Notes: generated from the letters alone by a model not told the origin. A DNA stretch of 64,000 nucleotides from Pseudomonas fluorescens (GCA_902825215.1 LR782234.1:1426001-1490000), one strand, 5' to 3'; shown: positions 27,560-35,663, counted from the stretch's first letter. A program made the numbers and translations.

Positions 27560-27800
27560 CCGTTGCTGCGGTAACGGCTGCTTAGGGTTCCGCCCTTACG
27601 GCGGGTCACCTTTTTCAAACGCCAAAAAGGTAACCCAAAACGCTTGCTCCTGCGTTCGGCCCTCGCAGGCTCGGGTCCCTTCGCTCCGGGATCGATCCGG
27701 GCGCAGCGGCTACGGTTTGCTTCGCTGCACCTACGTCCGCTGTGTCTGGCTGCGCCAGACGGTCGCTGCGCTCCCACGCCCGGATCAATCCCTCCACTCA
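27560..27800. repeat. Repeat-like intergenic module without a credible gene
   Basis: This stretch begins near CGGTAACGGCTGCTTAGGGT, includes the inverted pair ACCTTTTTCAAACGCCAAAAAGGT, and is full of short GC-rich palindromes such as TCTGGCTGCGCCAGA. It resembles an intergenic block I remember from many fluorescens-group genomes, where it often produces spurious ORFs. Short ORFs on both strands here have no ribosome binding sites. I see no transposase. Confidence 0.55.
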
Positions 27801-27903
27801 GCCTTCCGACGTCGCCGGTGGATCAAGATCAAAAGCACTCGAGCTAACGCTCATTGTTGAGTGGTTAGAAGCGTCGCATGGTTTGAAATTTTCGGTGGAT
27901 TCG

Positions 27904-28053
27904 CCCCTCACCCCGGCCCTCTCCCCCCTGGAGAGGGAGCCGATCTTTGGGCTTTTCAAATTGTATGTACAACTCGATATTGCATGTTGGCGTACATCTG
28001 CCAACCACCGCGATCAGTCCCCTCTCCCTCCGGGAGAGGGCTAGGGTGAGGGG
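27904..28053. repeat. CCCTCACCC/GGGTGAGGG inverted-end element, second copy
   Basis: The ends GCCCCTCACCCCGGCCCTCT and GGGAGAGGGCTAGGGTGAGG are inverted repeats about 110 bp apart, as at 23951-24263. The middle (around TGTATGTACAACTCGATATT) is AT-rich and codes for nothing. It is non-autonomous. Confidence 0.8.
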
Positions 28054-28145
28054 CTTTTGATCTTCAGGCTCCGAAGCCTTGGACGTCGCCAGTGATCAAG
28101 ATCAACAGCAGGCGAACTGACACTCGGCCTGATGGGGCGGTTTTT

Positions 28146-28170
28146 TGTGGGAGCTTGCCTGCTCGCGATG
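28146..28170 (+). repeat. Single REP half-site
   Basis: GTGGGAGCTTGCCTGCTCGC is a diverged REP unit without a partner, about 40 bp from the SEC-C gene end. Confidence 0.6.
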
Positions 28171-28207
28171 GCGGTCTAACGGGCGAAGAAAGGCTTCGCC
28201 TGGCGGA

Positions 28208-28411
28208 TCAGGCGCCGTGGCACTTCTTGAATTTCTTGCCGTTGCCGCAAGGGCACGGGTCGTTGCGGCCGACGTCTTTCAGGGCGTTGCGCACCGGTTC
28301 CTGTTGGGCGTGGCCGCAATTCGGGCCGTGCACGTGGCCGTGGTCATGCTCGTGATGATGGTCGTGATCGTGGTTGCAGTCAGGGCCGTGGACATGGGGT
28401 TGCTGGGTCAT
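28208..28411 (-). CDS. Small histidine-rich SEC-C motif protein
   Basis: The 67-residue protein begins with an extreme His/Asp run (residues 6-34) framed by two copies of HVHGP(D/N)C, then ends with a SEC-C zinc motif, [23 protein letters not shown] motifs bind zinc; the His-rich part suggests metal storage or delivery, which is inference. Its start overlaps the stop of the LEA2 lipoprotein gene by four bases, so the two are co-translated. A longer frame upstream is not used, since it runs through that gene. Confidence 0.9.
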   Translation of the reverse strand: MTQQPHVHGPDCNHDHDHHHEHDHGHVHGPNCGHAQQEPVRNALKDVGRNDPCPCGNGKKFKKCHGA

Positions 28412-28902
28412 CGGTGTTGCTCCGGAATTATATCGGCGGGGATTATCACGCCATTGCGCTCCAGGTGCACGTAGTGGGCGATGAATAAACCGGTTTCCAT
28501 TTCGCCCTCCAAGCGATAGGGAATCTGCTGATCGGTTTTTTTCAGCATTTTCACCACGTCCTTGACCTTCGGCCACAGGTTGGTGCGGATAGGCACCTTG
28601 AAATACGCGCTGTGCTTCGGCCTGACGGTAAACCAGTGTTCGTGCTCACCCTCAGCCAGCAGCATGTCGGCCAGATGGATGCGGTATTCCAGACCTCGCA
28701 CGGTCAGCTCGCTATCGTTGGGGTTATCGACGCGAAAATGCAGGATGAACCTCTGTTCGAGCAATTTGGCCCGCACCACTTCGACTTTCACCAGATGCAC
28801 GGCGGGGTCGACGCTGTCGTCGCTGAACCACGACGCGCAACCGCCGAGGTTCAACATCAGCATCAGAACAACCCATCGCAATGTGTGACGTTGACCGAGC
28901 AT
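28408..28902 (-). CDS. LEA type 2 (WHy domain) lipoprotein
   Basis: The 164-residue product has a lipoprotein signal (MLNLGGC, Cys about residue 22). The WHy-type domain follows, with [22 protein letters not shown], where the NPN motif is diagnostic. Such domains occur in desiccation- and stress-linked proteins; the bacterial role is not established. It is co-translated with the His-rich SEC-C protein. Confidence 0.85.
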   Translation of the reverse strand: MLGQRHTLRWVVLMLMLNLGGCASWFSDDSVDPAVHLVKVEVVRAKLLEQRFILHFRVDNPNDSELTVRGLEYRIHLADMLLAEGEHEHWFTVRPKHSAYFKVPIRTNLWPKVKDVVKMLKKTDQQIPYRLEGEMETGLFIAHYVHLERNGVIIPADIIPEQHR

Positions 28903-28944
28903 CGAGCAGAACTCCCTTTGACCCCAGTCTAGTCGCCGGCCGGT

Positions 28945-29421
28945 CTACGCGCCGAAATACCCCGAGCAGCACTTCTTGAATTTCTGCCCGCTGCCACACA
29001 GGCAATTGTCATTGCGCCCCAGCTTCACCGACACGGTCGGGTCGATGAAATACCAGCGTCCGGCGTTCTGCACGAACGAGGATCGCTCGCGATGGCTGTG
29101 CTCGCCCTGGTCGTCATGCCAGCGCGCGGTGAAGGTGACGAAGGCGTGTTCCGGCTGGCCGCCGAAAACTTCCGAGCTTTCGACTTCAAGACCGAGCCAG
29201 GTGCTTTGCGCGCTCCAGTTGCTGATCGACTGGCGATCCAGCCCCGGCTGCTGCGCGGGCAGGGTGGTTGCCACCAGATAATCGATCAGCCCCAGCACGT
29301 AGGCGCTGTAGCGCGAACGCATCAGCGCTTCGGCGCACGGTGCCGGTTGGCCTTCGTGATAATGGCCGCAGCAGGCTTGCAGCAGATTGCCGCTGCCGCA
29401 CGGACAAATGGCTGTACTCAT
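28945..29421 (-). CDS. YchJ family (UPF0225) protein with two SEC-C motifs
   Basis: The 158-residue protein has an N-terminal [17 protein letters not shown] and a C-terminal [14 protein letters not shown], the two zinc motifs of YchJ. The middle, [20 protein letters not shown], is the conserved NTF2-like core. The ATG at 29421 is chosen because it puts the first motif at the N-terminus. It lies 4 bp after the DUF6231 gene and precedes the LEA2 gene by 42 bp, so the four genes from 29923 to 28208 look like one unit. Function unknown. Confidence 0.92.
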   Translation of the reverse strand: MSTAICPCGSGNLLQACCGHYHEGQPAPCAEALMRSRYSAYVLGLIDYLVATTLPAQQPGLDRQSISNWSAQSTWLGLEVESSEVFGGQPEHAFVTFTARWHDDQGEHSHRERSSFVQNAGRWYFIDPTVSVKLGRNDNCLCGSGQKFKKCCSGYFGA

Positions 29422-29425
29422 TGCA

Positions 29426-29923
29426 TTACCACCAGTATTTCCCGAAGTTTTCCGGATTGGCCCAGAACCGCGAATTGAGCCAGTCGGGGACTTGTTTGTA
29501 GTCAAGCAGATCGTAGGTGAACAGGGTCAGCACCTGATCTTCGCGCTGGAAACGCTCGCTGGCCTGCAGCGCCAGTGAGTAGAAGTCGGTTTCCTGCCAG
29601 CCGCTGGCGCTCAGGTCCGCCAATACCGCGATGCGGCTGGCGTTGAGGTTACGGATGCCACCCAACAGGTTCAGGCCGTCGCGCTTGGGCAAATGTTCCA
29701 GGCAATCGACGATCAGTGCCAGATCAAAGCGCTGCGCCGCCAGTTCGGCGGGCAATGCGCCTGGTGCGGCGTGGGCGACGACGGTGTCCGGATGCGCGTC
29801 TTTAAAAGCGCTCAAGGCCGGAAATTCGCTGGCGCCGATCAACAGCAAGCGCGCCGGCGCGTAGCGATCCAGCAAGGCAGCCAACGCCTGTTGCGGCGTG
29901 CGGGAAGAAATGGCGACGTTCAT
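29426..29923 (-). CDS. DUF6231 family protein, methyltransferase-like fold
   Basis: The 165-residue protein shows an [13 protein letters not shown] strand-loop and [25 protein letters not shown], reminiscent of degenerate class I methyltransferases with the glycine-rich SAM loop reduced. It ends [16 protein letters not shown], a conserved aromatic tail. It is first in a likely four-gene unit with ychJ. I recall the DUF6231 label for Pseudomonas homologues; no activity is known. Confidence 0.75.
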   Translation of the reverse strand: MNVAISSRTPQQALAALLDRYAPARLLLIGASEFPALSAFKDAHPDTVVAHAAPGALPAELAAQRFDLALIVDCLEHLPKRDGLNLLGGIRNLNASRIAVLADLSASGWQETDFYSLALQASERFQREDQVLTLFTYDLLDYKQVPDWLNSRFWANPENFGKYWW

Positions 29924-30055
29924 CAAGGCTCCTCAATCAGACCGCCAAGACTAGCCTGCCTGCGCGCGGTGGCAAAGCGCTGCGTCGGTGCGCTTGCCCG
30001 CCAATCTGTCCAAGCCCTGTGAACACGGTCGCAAACAGCAGTGGCCTATTGCTGG

Positions 30056-30114
30056 CGGAGATTAAAACTCCGGTCTTTACTCCCTGAATCGGTTTTAAGC
30101 CGATCCCTCAGGAG
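30056..30114 (+). promoter_or_regulatory. Leader with GGTCTTTACTCC motif and Shine-Dalgarno-covering hairpin (OmpA gene 1)
   Basis: A small hairpin (CGGAG-N7-CTCCG, 30056-30072) runs into GGTCTTTACTCC (30072-30083). From 30080 CTCCCTGAATCGG can pair with CCGAT...TCAGGAG (30100-30114) with small bulges, which buries AGGAG (30110-30114). The ATG follows eight bases later. The same order and spacing recur before the next gene. Confidence 0.6.
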
Positions 30115-30122
30115 AAAACTAG

Positions 30123-30818
30123 ATGAGCATAGTTCGGACAGCATTACCCTTGGTTCTGCTAACCAGTGTGTTGACTGGTTGTGCAGGTTTGCAGAAAACC
30201 GACTGGCCGACCTGTGCGGCGGTCGGTGGTGTGGTCGGTGCCGGTCTCGGTGCGACAGAAAGCGCTTCTTGGGCCGGTTACGGTGCGCTGATCGTCGGTG
30301 GTACGGCAGCAGCCTATTGCTGGGTGCACGGTGATGGCGACGAGGATGGCGATGGCGTGCCGGACAGTCGCGACAAGTGCCCGGGCACGCCTAAAGGCGT
30401 CCAGGTCGACGCTGACGGTTGCCCGCCACCGGCCCCTGCGCCCGTGGTTGAAGAAGCGGTAGTGGTCAAGGAAGAAACCATTGTCATCCGTGATGTGCAC
30501 TTCCAGTTCGACAAGGCCACGCTGACCGGGCCTGACAAACAGGTACTCGACAAGGTTGCCGACCGCCTGAAACAGGAATCCTCGACTGCGCAACTGACCG
30601 TGACCGGTCACACCGACAGCGTGGGCAGCGATGCCTACAACAAGAAACTGTCGGATCGCCGTGCGCATTCGGTGGTGGAATACCTGATCCAGCAGGGCGT
30701 GCCACGCGCCAGCTTCGTCTCGGTGTCCGGTCTGGGTGAAAGCCAGCCAGTGGCGGATAACAAGTCGGCCGATGGTCGCGCGCAGAACCGTCGCACCGAA
30801 ATCAAAATCGTCCGCTAA
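30123..30818 (+). CDS. OmpA-family lipoprotein, tandem copy 1
   Basis: The 231-residue product has a lipoprotein signal (SVLTGC, Cys20), a glycine-rich hydrophobic segment (about 34-64), a thrombospondin type 3-like calcium loop DGDEDGDGVPDSRDKCPGTP, a Pro/Val/Glu linker, and a C-terminal OmpA domain (about 120-231) with VTGHTDSVGSDAYNKKLSDRRA and RAQNRRTEI that binds peptidoglycan. It tethers the outer membrane to the wall. Its neighbour at 30909 is a clear paralogue. Syntenic with an OmpA-type gene (PA1041, from memory) in P. aeruginosa. Confidence 0.92.
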   Translation: MSIVRTALPLVLLTSVLTGCAGLQKTDWPTCAAVGGVVGAGLGATESASWAGYGALIVGGTAAAYCWVHGDGDEDGDGVPDSRDKCPGTPKGVQVDADGCPPPAPAPVVEEAVVVKEETIVIRDVHFQFDKATLTGPDKQVLDKVADRLKQESSTAQLTVTGHTDSVGSDAYNKKLSDRRAHSVVEYLIQQGVPRASFVSVSGLGESQPVADNKSADGRAQNRRTEIKIVR

Positions 30819-30825
30819 GCCCTCT

Positions 30826-30856
30826 CGCATCCGCGGCTTGTGCAGTCGCGGATGCG
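30826..30856 (+). terminator. Perfect hairpin after OmpA gene 1
   Basis: CGCATCCGCG and CGCGGATGCG pair around eleven bases, seven bases after the stop codon. No T-run follows apart from TCTTTAC, so it may be a weak terminator or the first element of the next leader. Confidence 0.6.
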
Positions 30857-30900
30857 GGTCTTTACTCCTGTGTAACCGGTATGGGCCGGTGACACAGGAG
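30857..30900 (+). promoter_or_regulatory. Leader with GGTCTTTACTCC motif and Shine-Dalgarno-covering hairpin (OmpA gene 2)
   Basis: GGTCTTTACTCC (30857-30868) is identical to the motif before gene 1. CTCCTGTGT (30865-30873) pairs perfectly with ACACAGGAG (30892-30900), with CCGG/CCGG inside, so the AGGAG at 30896-30900 is in the stem. The ATG at 30909 follows eight bases later, as in gene 1. Confidence 0.65.
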
Positions 30901-30908
30901 CTTTCACC

Positions 30909-31631
30909 ATGACTGTTTTCGCAAGGTCCGTCTTGCCGGTACTGCTGCTCGGCAGCCTGCTCACCGGTTGCGCCACGCACAGCGATGGCACTGCACCCCT
31001 CAATCAACGTACATGGCCGATCTGCAGCCTTCTTGGCGGGCTGGTCGGTGGCGGCCTCGGCGCTATCGAAAGTGGCGGCTGGGCCGGCGGCGGCGCAGCG
31101 CTGGGGATTTTGACTGGCGGACTGATCTGTTACGCCCAGGACGGCGATGAAGACAGCGACGGCGTATTCGACCGCCGCGACCGCTGCCCGGATACCCCGG
31201 AAAACACCGAGGTCGATCATCGCGGTTGCCCGCTGCCGGTGTACCCCGCGGCGACCAAAGCGCCGGAGCCGGCGCCGCAAACTGAAGTCATCACCCTCAG
31301 CGATGCTGGCGACGTGCTGTTCGATTTCGACAAGTCTGACCTGACCCCGGCCGCGACGGCGCAGCTCGATACGCTGATGGACAAGCTGCGCAATGCCGAT
31401 GTGGTCAGCATCAAGGTCATCGGTCACACCGATAGCAAGGGATCGGATGCGTATAACCAGGCCTTGTCGGAACGCCGGGCCAGCAGCGTTGCGTCCTATC
31501 TGCTCAGTCAGGGCCTGGCGCCGAACAAGTTGACCAGCGAAGGGCGTGGTGAAAGCGAGCCGGTGGCGGATAACGCCACAGACGAAGGGCGCGCGCAGAA
31601 CCGTCGTGTGGAACTGCACATCAATCGCTAG
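30909..31631 (+). CDS. OmpA-family lipoprotein, tandem copy 2
   Basis: The 240-residue product has a lipobox LLTGC (Cys about residue 20), a glycine-rich hydrophobic segment LGGLVGGGLGAIESGGWAGG, the same calcium-loop repeat DGDEDSDGVFDRRDRCPDTP and a C-terminal OmpA domain with VIGHTDSKGSDAYNQALSERRA and RAQNRRVEL. Sequence order and motifs are those of the gene 90 bp upstream, so this is a tandem duplication that has diverged, most in the linker. Confidence 0.92.
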   Translation: MTVFARSVLPVLLLGSLLTGCATHSDGTAPLNQRTWPICSLLGGLVGGGLGAIESGGWAGGGAALGILTGGLICYAQDGDEDSDGVFDRRDRCPDTPENTEVDHRGCPLPVYPAATKAPEPAPQTEVITLSDAGDVLFDFDKSDLTPAATAQLDTLMDKLRNADVVSIKVIGHTDSKGSDAYNQALSERRASSVASYLLSQGLAPNKLTSEGRGESEPVADNATDEGRAQNRRVELHINR

Positions 31632-31657
31632 GGCGCCGCTGCAGAGCGCAGGCTAGA

Positions 31658-31688
31658 GCTGCCGGGCGATCGTTATCGCTCCGGCAGC
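31658..31688 (+). terminator. Hairpin after OmpA gene 2
   Basis: GCTGCCGG-GCGAT pairs with ATCGC-T-CCGGCAGC around CGTT. The T-rich stretch (GTTTTTTC) comes only about 20 bases later, so termination is likely but not certain. Confidence 0.5.
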
Positions 31689-31790
31689 CATTTAGCGGCA
31701 TGGCGAAGTTTTTTCATTTGACCCTCTGGCTTATCCCCCGTAGAAGCCGGTACTGTGCGCGCAAAGAATAATTCGCAACACGGGGGGCGT

Positions 31791-32072
31791 ATGAAAGTGT
31801 TCTGGTGGCTGGGGCGGTTGTTGACCCTGCTGTTCTGCTGCGTGGTGCTGGCCAATCAACTGGTGCCGTTCGTTCATCCGCTGCACCTGCTGGTCAATCT
31901 GGCCGGTGGTCTGTTGTTGCTGATCCACGTACTCGAAGTGCTGCTGTGCAACCGCAGCCTCAAAGGTCGCCCGCATCCCTGGCGTGATCGTGGCCGCATT
32001 CTCTTGTTCGGCATCTTCCACCTGCAAACCATCCCGGCCCCGGCCGCTCCGGAGGCTTCTTCCCATGCGTAA
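31791..32072 (+). CDS. DUF1145 family small membrane protein
   Basis: The 93-residue protein starts MKVFWWLGRLLTLLFCCVVL and has two hydrophobic segments (about 5-22 and 30-53, VNLAGGLLLLIHVLEVLL), then a basic tail with HPWRDRGRILLFGIFHLQTI, the DUF1145 signature. It is likely in the inner membrane. The ATG at 31791 has GGGGGG six bases upstream. Its stop overlaps the start of the collagen-like gene by eight bases, so both are translated together. No function is known. Confidence 0.85.
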   Translation: MKVFWWLGRLLTLLFCCVVLANQLVPFVHPLHLLVNLAGGLLLLIHVLEVLLCNRSLKGRPHPWRDRGRILLFGIFHLQTIPAPAAPEASSHA

Positions 32073-32823
32073 ACTCTGCCTGCTCGCTGCATTCATCAGT
32101 CCCTTGGCCTGCGCCCAGGTGGTCAGCGTCGAAGCCAACTCGCTGATGCGTCTGCCCAACACTGCCAGCACCTTGCAGCTGGAGAAGCTTGAAGTAGCCG
32201 ATTACGGCACCTTGCTGATCCCGTCGAACGTGACCGAATTGAACGTCGGTGAATTGCGTTTGGGCCATGAAGCACGCATCGCGATCGTCCCGGCCGAACA
32301 GGCGCTGGAAATGAAAGTGGCGCGCGCTGACCTCAGCGAAGGCAGCCAGATCACCGCGCGCGGGGCACCGGGCACTTATGAAAAGGCTGCCCGTGCCGGA
32401 CGCAATCTGAATCTGCAATTCAAGGCGCTGAACGCGCCGCAGCTGTTGGTCGACGCCCGTGGCGGCACTGGCGCGCCGGGGTTTGTCGGGCTCGACGGCG
32501 GTAATGGTGAAGATCCGGGTTGCACCTATGGCGCGGCCGGGCATGGTTCCGATGGCAGCAACGGTACCGATGGCCAGCCGGGCGCACCGGGAGCGCTGGT
32601 GCGCCTTGAGGTACCGCGTGAATTTCCGGCCGAGCTGATCAAGGTCAACGTGGCGGGTGGTGCCGGTGGGCCGGCAGGAATTGGCGGCAAGGCGGGCAAG
32701 GGCGGCAAGTCCAAGGGCTGCCTGGTATATCGCGCCGATGGCGGCAAGAACGGCAAGGCCGGCGCGGATGGACAGCCTGGGCCGGTGGGGGCGGCGGGGG
32801 CTGTGACTGTGCAGCGCCTTTAA
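32065..32823 (+). CDS. Secreted collagen-like protein
   Basis: The 252-residue product has a short signal peptide (cleaved near LACA-QVVS). A beta-rich domain (about 20-130) precedes two glycine-rich blocks: about 132-176 with Gly-x-y runs such as GTGAPGFVGLDGGNG and GSDGSNGTDGQPGAPG, and about 194-250 with GGAGGPAGIGGKAGKGGKSKG and GADGQPGPVGAAGA. Two cysteines (DPGCTYG and SKGCLVY) lie at the block borders. Glycine every third residue suggests triple-helical or collagen-like character, short for a stable rod. It is coupled to the DUF1145 gene by overlap. Role unknown; surface or periplasmic location is likely. Confidence 0.85.
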   Translation: MRKLCLLAAFISPLACAQVVSVEANSLMRLPNTASTLQLEKLEVADYGTLLIPSNVTELNVGELRLGHEARIAIVPAEQALEMKVARADLSEGSQITARGAPGTYEKAARAGRNLNLQFKALNAPQLLVDARGGTGAPGFVGLDGGNGEDPGCTYGAAGHGSDGSNGTDGQPGAPGALVRLEVPREFPAELIKVNVAGGAGGPAGIGGKAGKGGKSKGCLVYRADGGKNGKAGADGQPGPVGAAGAVTVQRL

Positions 32824-32836
32824 CGGCCAACCCTCA

Positions 32837-32867
32837 GATTGTTCCCACGCAGAGCGTGGGAACAATC
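32837..32867. terminator. Bidirectional hairpin related to the 111-bp repeat ends
   Basis: GATTGTTCCCACGC pairs perfectly with GCGTGGGAACAATC around AGA. It has the same terminal sequence as the 111-bp repeats, reduced to the palindrome, and lies between two converging genes, where it can end both transcripts. Confidence 0.7.
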
Positions 32868-33324
32868 AAGGCCGTGCCGCCGCAACCGCCACCAGCACCA
32901 ACCCGACCAGCAGATTAATCCCCACCACCCGACGAATCCGCCCCAGCACTGCCGCACCCGCCGGCCAGTCCTTCGCTTCTACCGCCTTACGCAGTTCAGG
33001 CAGCATCAGCCCCTGAATGCGGATGAACAGCGCGGTCATCACCACGTACAAACCGATCATCACCTGCACATACTTCGGCGCGGTCTCGAACCCGACCTGC
33101 TGCAGATGCAACATGCCTACGCCAGAGATCGGCAGGAGGATCACCGCGACCCAGACCCAACGGAAAAAACCTTGAAACACTTCCACCCACAGGGTCAGTC
33201 GGGCGGGCCCGTCCAGAGCCTTCACAGCCGCAGGGCGCAAGACCATCCAGGCGAAAAACATGCCGCCGACCCACACCAGCGCGGCGAGGACATGCAGGGG
33301 ATAAACGAGGCTAAAAGGTGTCAT
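32866..33324 (-). CDS. CopD-like membrane protein, divergent from dinG
   Basis: The 152-residue protein has four hydrophobic segments (about 5-27, 52-73, 82-103, 130-149) with LHVLAALVWVGGMFFAWMVLRP at the N-terminus, the His/Trp pattern of the CopD domain. It may take part in copper transport or heme handling, but that is family inference. It is transcribed away from dinG, and a LexA box lies in the 99-bp gap. In P. aeruginosa the gene next to dinG is also SOS-linked (PA1044, from memory). Confidence 0.8.
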   Translation of the reverse strand: MTPFSLVYPLHVLAALVWVGGMFFAWMVLRPAAVKALDGPARLTLWVEVFQGFFRWVWVAVILLPISGVGMLHLQQVGFETAPKYVQVMIGLYVVMTALFIRIQGLMLPELRKAVEAKDWPAGAAVLGRIRRVVGINLLVGLVLVAVAAARP

Positions 33325-33385
33325 TCGGGCACTCCGTTCTGCGCAGGATCGATTAGGCAGGTATGATAGCCGGCGAACCAAACTA

Positions 33386-33401
33386 CTGAAAATTTATCCA
33401 G
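33386..33401. promoter_or_regulatory. LexA box between the CopD-like gene and dinG
   Basis: CTGAAAATTTATCCAG is CTG-N10-CAG with an AT-rich centre. It is 22 bp before the dinG start and about 61 bp before the divergent start, so one box can control both. Confidence 0.7.
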
Positions 33402-33423
33402 CGTTTCCAGCGCCCGACACTCA

Positions 33424-35568
33424 ATGATCAGCACTGAACTCAAAACCACGATCCAGGGCGCCTATTCGCGTTTTCTAGAGGCCAAGAGCCTCAAGCCGCG
33501 TTACGGTCAGCGCTTGATGATCGCCGAAATCGCGAAGGTCCTCGGTGATATCGACACCGATGACGAAGGCCGGCGCAGTGGCGACCCCGCAATTGTCGCG
33601 GTGGAAGCCGGCACCGGTACCGGCAAGACGGTGGCCTACAGCCTCGCCGCGATCCCGACCGCGAAACTGGCCGGCAAGCGTCTGGTGATCGCCACCGCGA
33701 CCGTGGCCCTGCAAGAGCAGATCGTCTACAAGGATTTGCCTGACCTGATGCGCAACAGCGGGCTGAATTTCAGCTTTGCGCTGGCCAAGGGCCGTGGCCG
33801 TTACATGTGCCTGTCCAAGCTCGACATGCTGCTGCAGGAAGGTCACGCGCAAACCGCTACCGCGCAGCTGTTCGAAGAAGAAGGCTTCAAGATCGAGGTC
33901 GACGAGGCCAGTCAGAAGCTGTTCACCAGCATGATCGAAAAGCTCGCCGGCAATAAGTGGGACGGCGACCGCGACAGCTGGCCGAATGCGCTGGAAGACG
34001 CCGACTGGGCGCGCCTGACCACCGACCACAGCCAGTGCACCAACCGGCATTGCCCGAACTTCGGCCAATGCGCGTTCTACAAGGCGCGCGAAGGCATGGG
34101 CAAGGTCGACGTGATCGTCACCAACCACGACATGGTCCTGGCTGACTTGGCGCTGGGCGGCGGCGCAGTGCTGCCGGATCCGCGCGACACCATCTACGTG
34201 TTCGACGAAGGCCACCACCTGCCGGACAAGGCGATCGGCCATTTCGCCCATTACACGCGCCTGCGTTCCACCGCCGACTGGCTGGAAACCACCGCCAAGA
34301 ACCTCACCAAACTGCTGGCTCAGCACCCGTTGCCGGGCGATCTGGGCAAGCTGATCGAGCAGGTGCCGGAGCTGGCGCGCGAGATCAAGGCGCAGCAGCA
34401 GTTCATGTTCAGCGCCTGCGAACAGGTGGCCGATTTCAAACCCGGTGAGGACGTCGAGGGGCGCGAGCGCCCGCGTCATCGCTTTGTCGGCGGGGTGATT
34501 CCCGAGCACATGCGCGAAATGGGCATCGAGCTGAAGAAGGGCTTTTCGCGGCTCAATGATCTGTTCCAGCGCCTGACCGACCTGCTCAAGGAAGGCATGG
34601 ACGGCGAGGTCAACATCGGCATCGCCAGCAATCAGGCCGAAGAATGGTATCCGCTGTTCGGCAGCCTGTTGTCCCGTGCCTCGGGCAACTGGGAATTGTG
34701 GACCGCGTTCACCGCCGAAGACCCGGAAGACAGCCCGCCGATGGCGCGCTGGCTGACTCTGGCCGAAAGCGGCTCGCTGTTCGACATCGAGGTCAACGCC
34801 AGCCCGATCCTCGCCGCAGAAACCCTGCGCCGCAGCCTGTGGAACGTGGCCTACGGCTGTCTGGTAACTTCCGCCACGCTGACGGCGCTGGGCACTTTCG
34901 ACCGTTTCCGCATGCGCGCCGGCCTGCCGAAAAAAGCTGTTACCGCGGTGGTGCCGAGCCCGTTTCATCACGCCGATGCCGGGGTGTTGCGCGTGCCCGA
35001 CCTGAAGGCCGACCCGCGTGATGCGGCGGCGCACACGGCGGCGATCATTCGCGAACTGCCGGATCTGGTCGAAGGCTCACGCGGCACGCTGGTGCTGTTC
35101 TCTTCGCGCAAACAGATGCAGGACGTGTTCGACGGCCTCGACCGCGACTGGCGCAAGCAAGTGTTCATTCAAGGCAACCTGTCGAAACAGGAAACCCTGA
35201 ACAAGCATAAGGCGCGGGTCGATGGCGGCGATTCCAGCGTGTTGTTCGGGCTGGCCAGTTTTGCCGAGGGCGTCGACTTGCCGGGGGCTTATTGCGAGCA
35301 CGTAGTGATCGCGAAGATCCCGTTCTCGGTGCCGGATGACCCGGTCGAGGCCGCGCTGTCGGAATGGATCGAAGCCCGGGGCGGCAATCCGTTCATGGAA
35401 ATCTCGGTGCCGGACGCTTCGCTGAAACTGGTCCAGGCCTGCGGGCGTCTGCTGCGCACCGAAGAAGACCGCGGCACCATCACCTTGCTTGATCGGCGCC
35501 TGGTTACCCAGCGCTACGGCAAGGCGATCCTCAACGCACTGCCGCCGTTCCGCCGCGAAATATCCTGA
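33424..35568 (+). CDS. dinG: ATP-dependent DNA helicase DinG
   Basis: The 714-residue XPD-like superfamily 2 helicase has Walker A VEAGTGTGKTVAY, the iron-sulfur cysteines in MCLSKLDM, CTNRHCPNFGQCAFY, motif II VFDEGHHLPD (DEGH), motif III TSATLTALG and motif VI QACGRLLRTEEDRG. The 4Fe-4S cluster ties duplex unwinding to redox state. DinG unwinds DNA-RNA hybrids and other structured intermediates. The ATG at 33424 is preceded by a LexA box. A hairpin follows the stop. Confidence 0.97.
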   Translation: MISTELKTTIQGAYSRFLEAKSLKPRYGQRLMIAEIAKVLGDIDTDDEGRRSGDPAIVAVEAGTGTGKTVAYSLAAIPTAKLAGKRLVIATATVALQEQIVYKDLPDLMRNSGLNFSFALAKGRGRYMCLSKLDMLLQEGHAQTATAQLFEEEGFKIEVDEASQKLFTSMIEKLAGNKWDGDRDSWPNALEDADWARLTTDHSQCTNRHCPNFGQCAFYKAREGMGKVDVIVTNHDMVLADLALGGGAVLPDPRDTIYVFDEGHHLPDKAIGHFAHYTRLRSTADWLETTAKNLTKLLAQHPLPGDLGKLIEQVPELAREIKAQQQFMFSACEQVADFKPGEDVEGRERPRHRFVGGVIPEHMREMGIELKKGFSRLNDLFQRLTDLLKEGMDGEVNIGIASNQAEEWYPLFGSLLSRASGNWELWTAFTAEDPEDSPPMARWLTLAESGSLFDIEVNASPILAAETLRRSLWNVAYGCLVTSATLTALGTFDRFRMRAGLPKKAVTAVVPSPFHHADAGVLRVPDLKADPRDAAAHTAAIIRELPDLVEGSRGTLVLFSSRKQMQDVFDGLDRDWRKQVFIQGNLSKQETLNKHKARVDGGDSSVLFGLASFAEGVDLPGAYCEHVVIAKIPFSVPDDPVEAALSEWIEARGGNPFMEISVPDASLKLVQACGRLLRTEEDRGTITLLDRRLVTQRYGKAILNALPPFRREIS

Positions 35569-35602
35569 GACAACGGTGGGCGGTTTCGCCCACCGTGTTG
35601 TC
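35569..35602 (+). terminator. Hairpin at the end of dinG
   Basis: GACAACGGTGGGCG and CGCCCACCGTGTTGTC pair around GTTT with one bulge, then TATCTCTC. A strong stem without a real T-run. Confidence 0.65.
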
Positions 35603-35663
35603 TATCTCTCTGCCACCGCTTTTCCACTGGCCTTGATGGGTCGTTAGGGAGAACTCCGTTCTT

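Noticed and set aside
27373..27847. Short frames on both strands in the repeat-rich gap
   Set aside because: Composition is Arg/Pro/Ala-rich, no start signals, and the DNA resembles a multi-copy intergenic repeat.
23951..28053. CRISPR array
   Set aside because: The repeats here are inverted-end elements and REP units with irregular spacing, not short direct repeats with uniform spacers; no cas genes.
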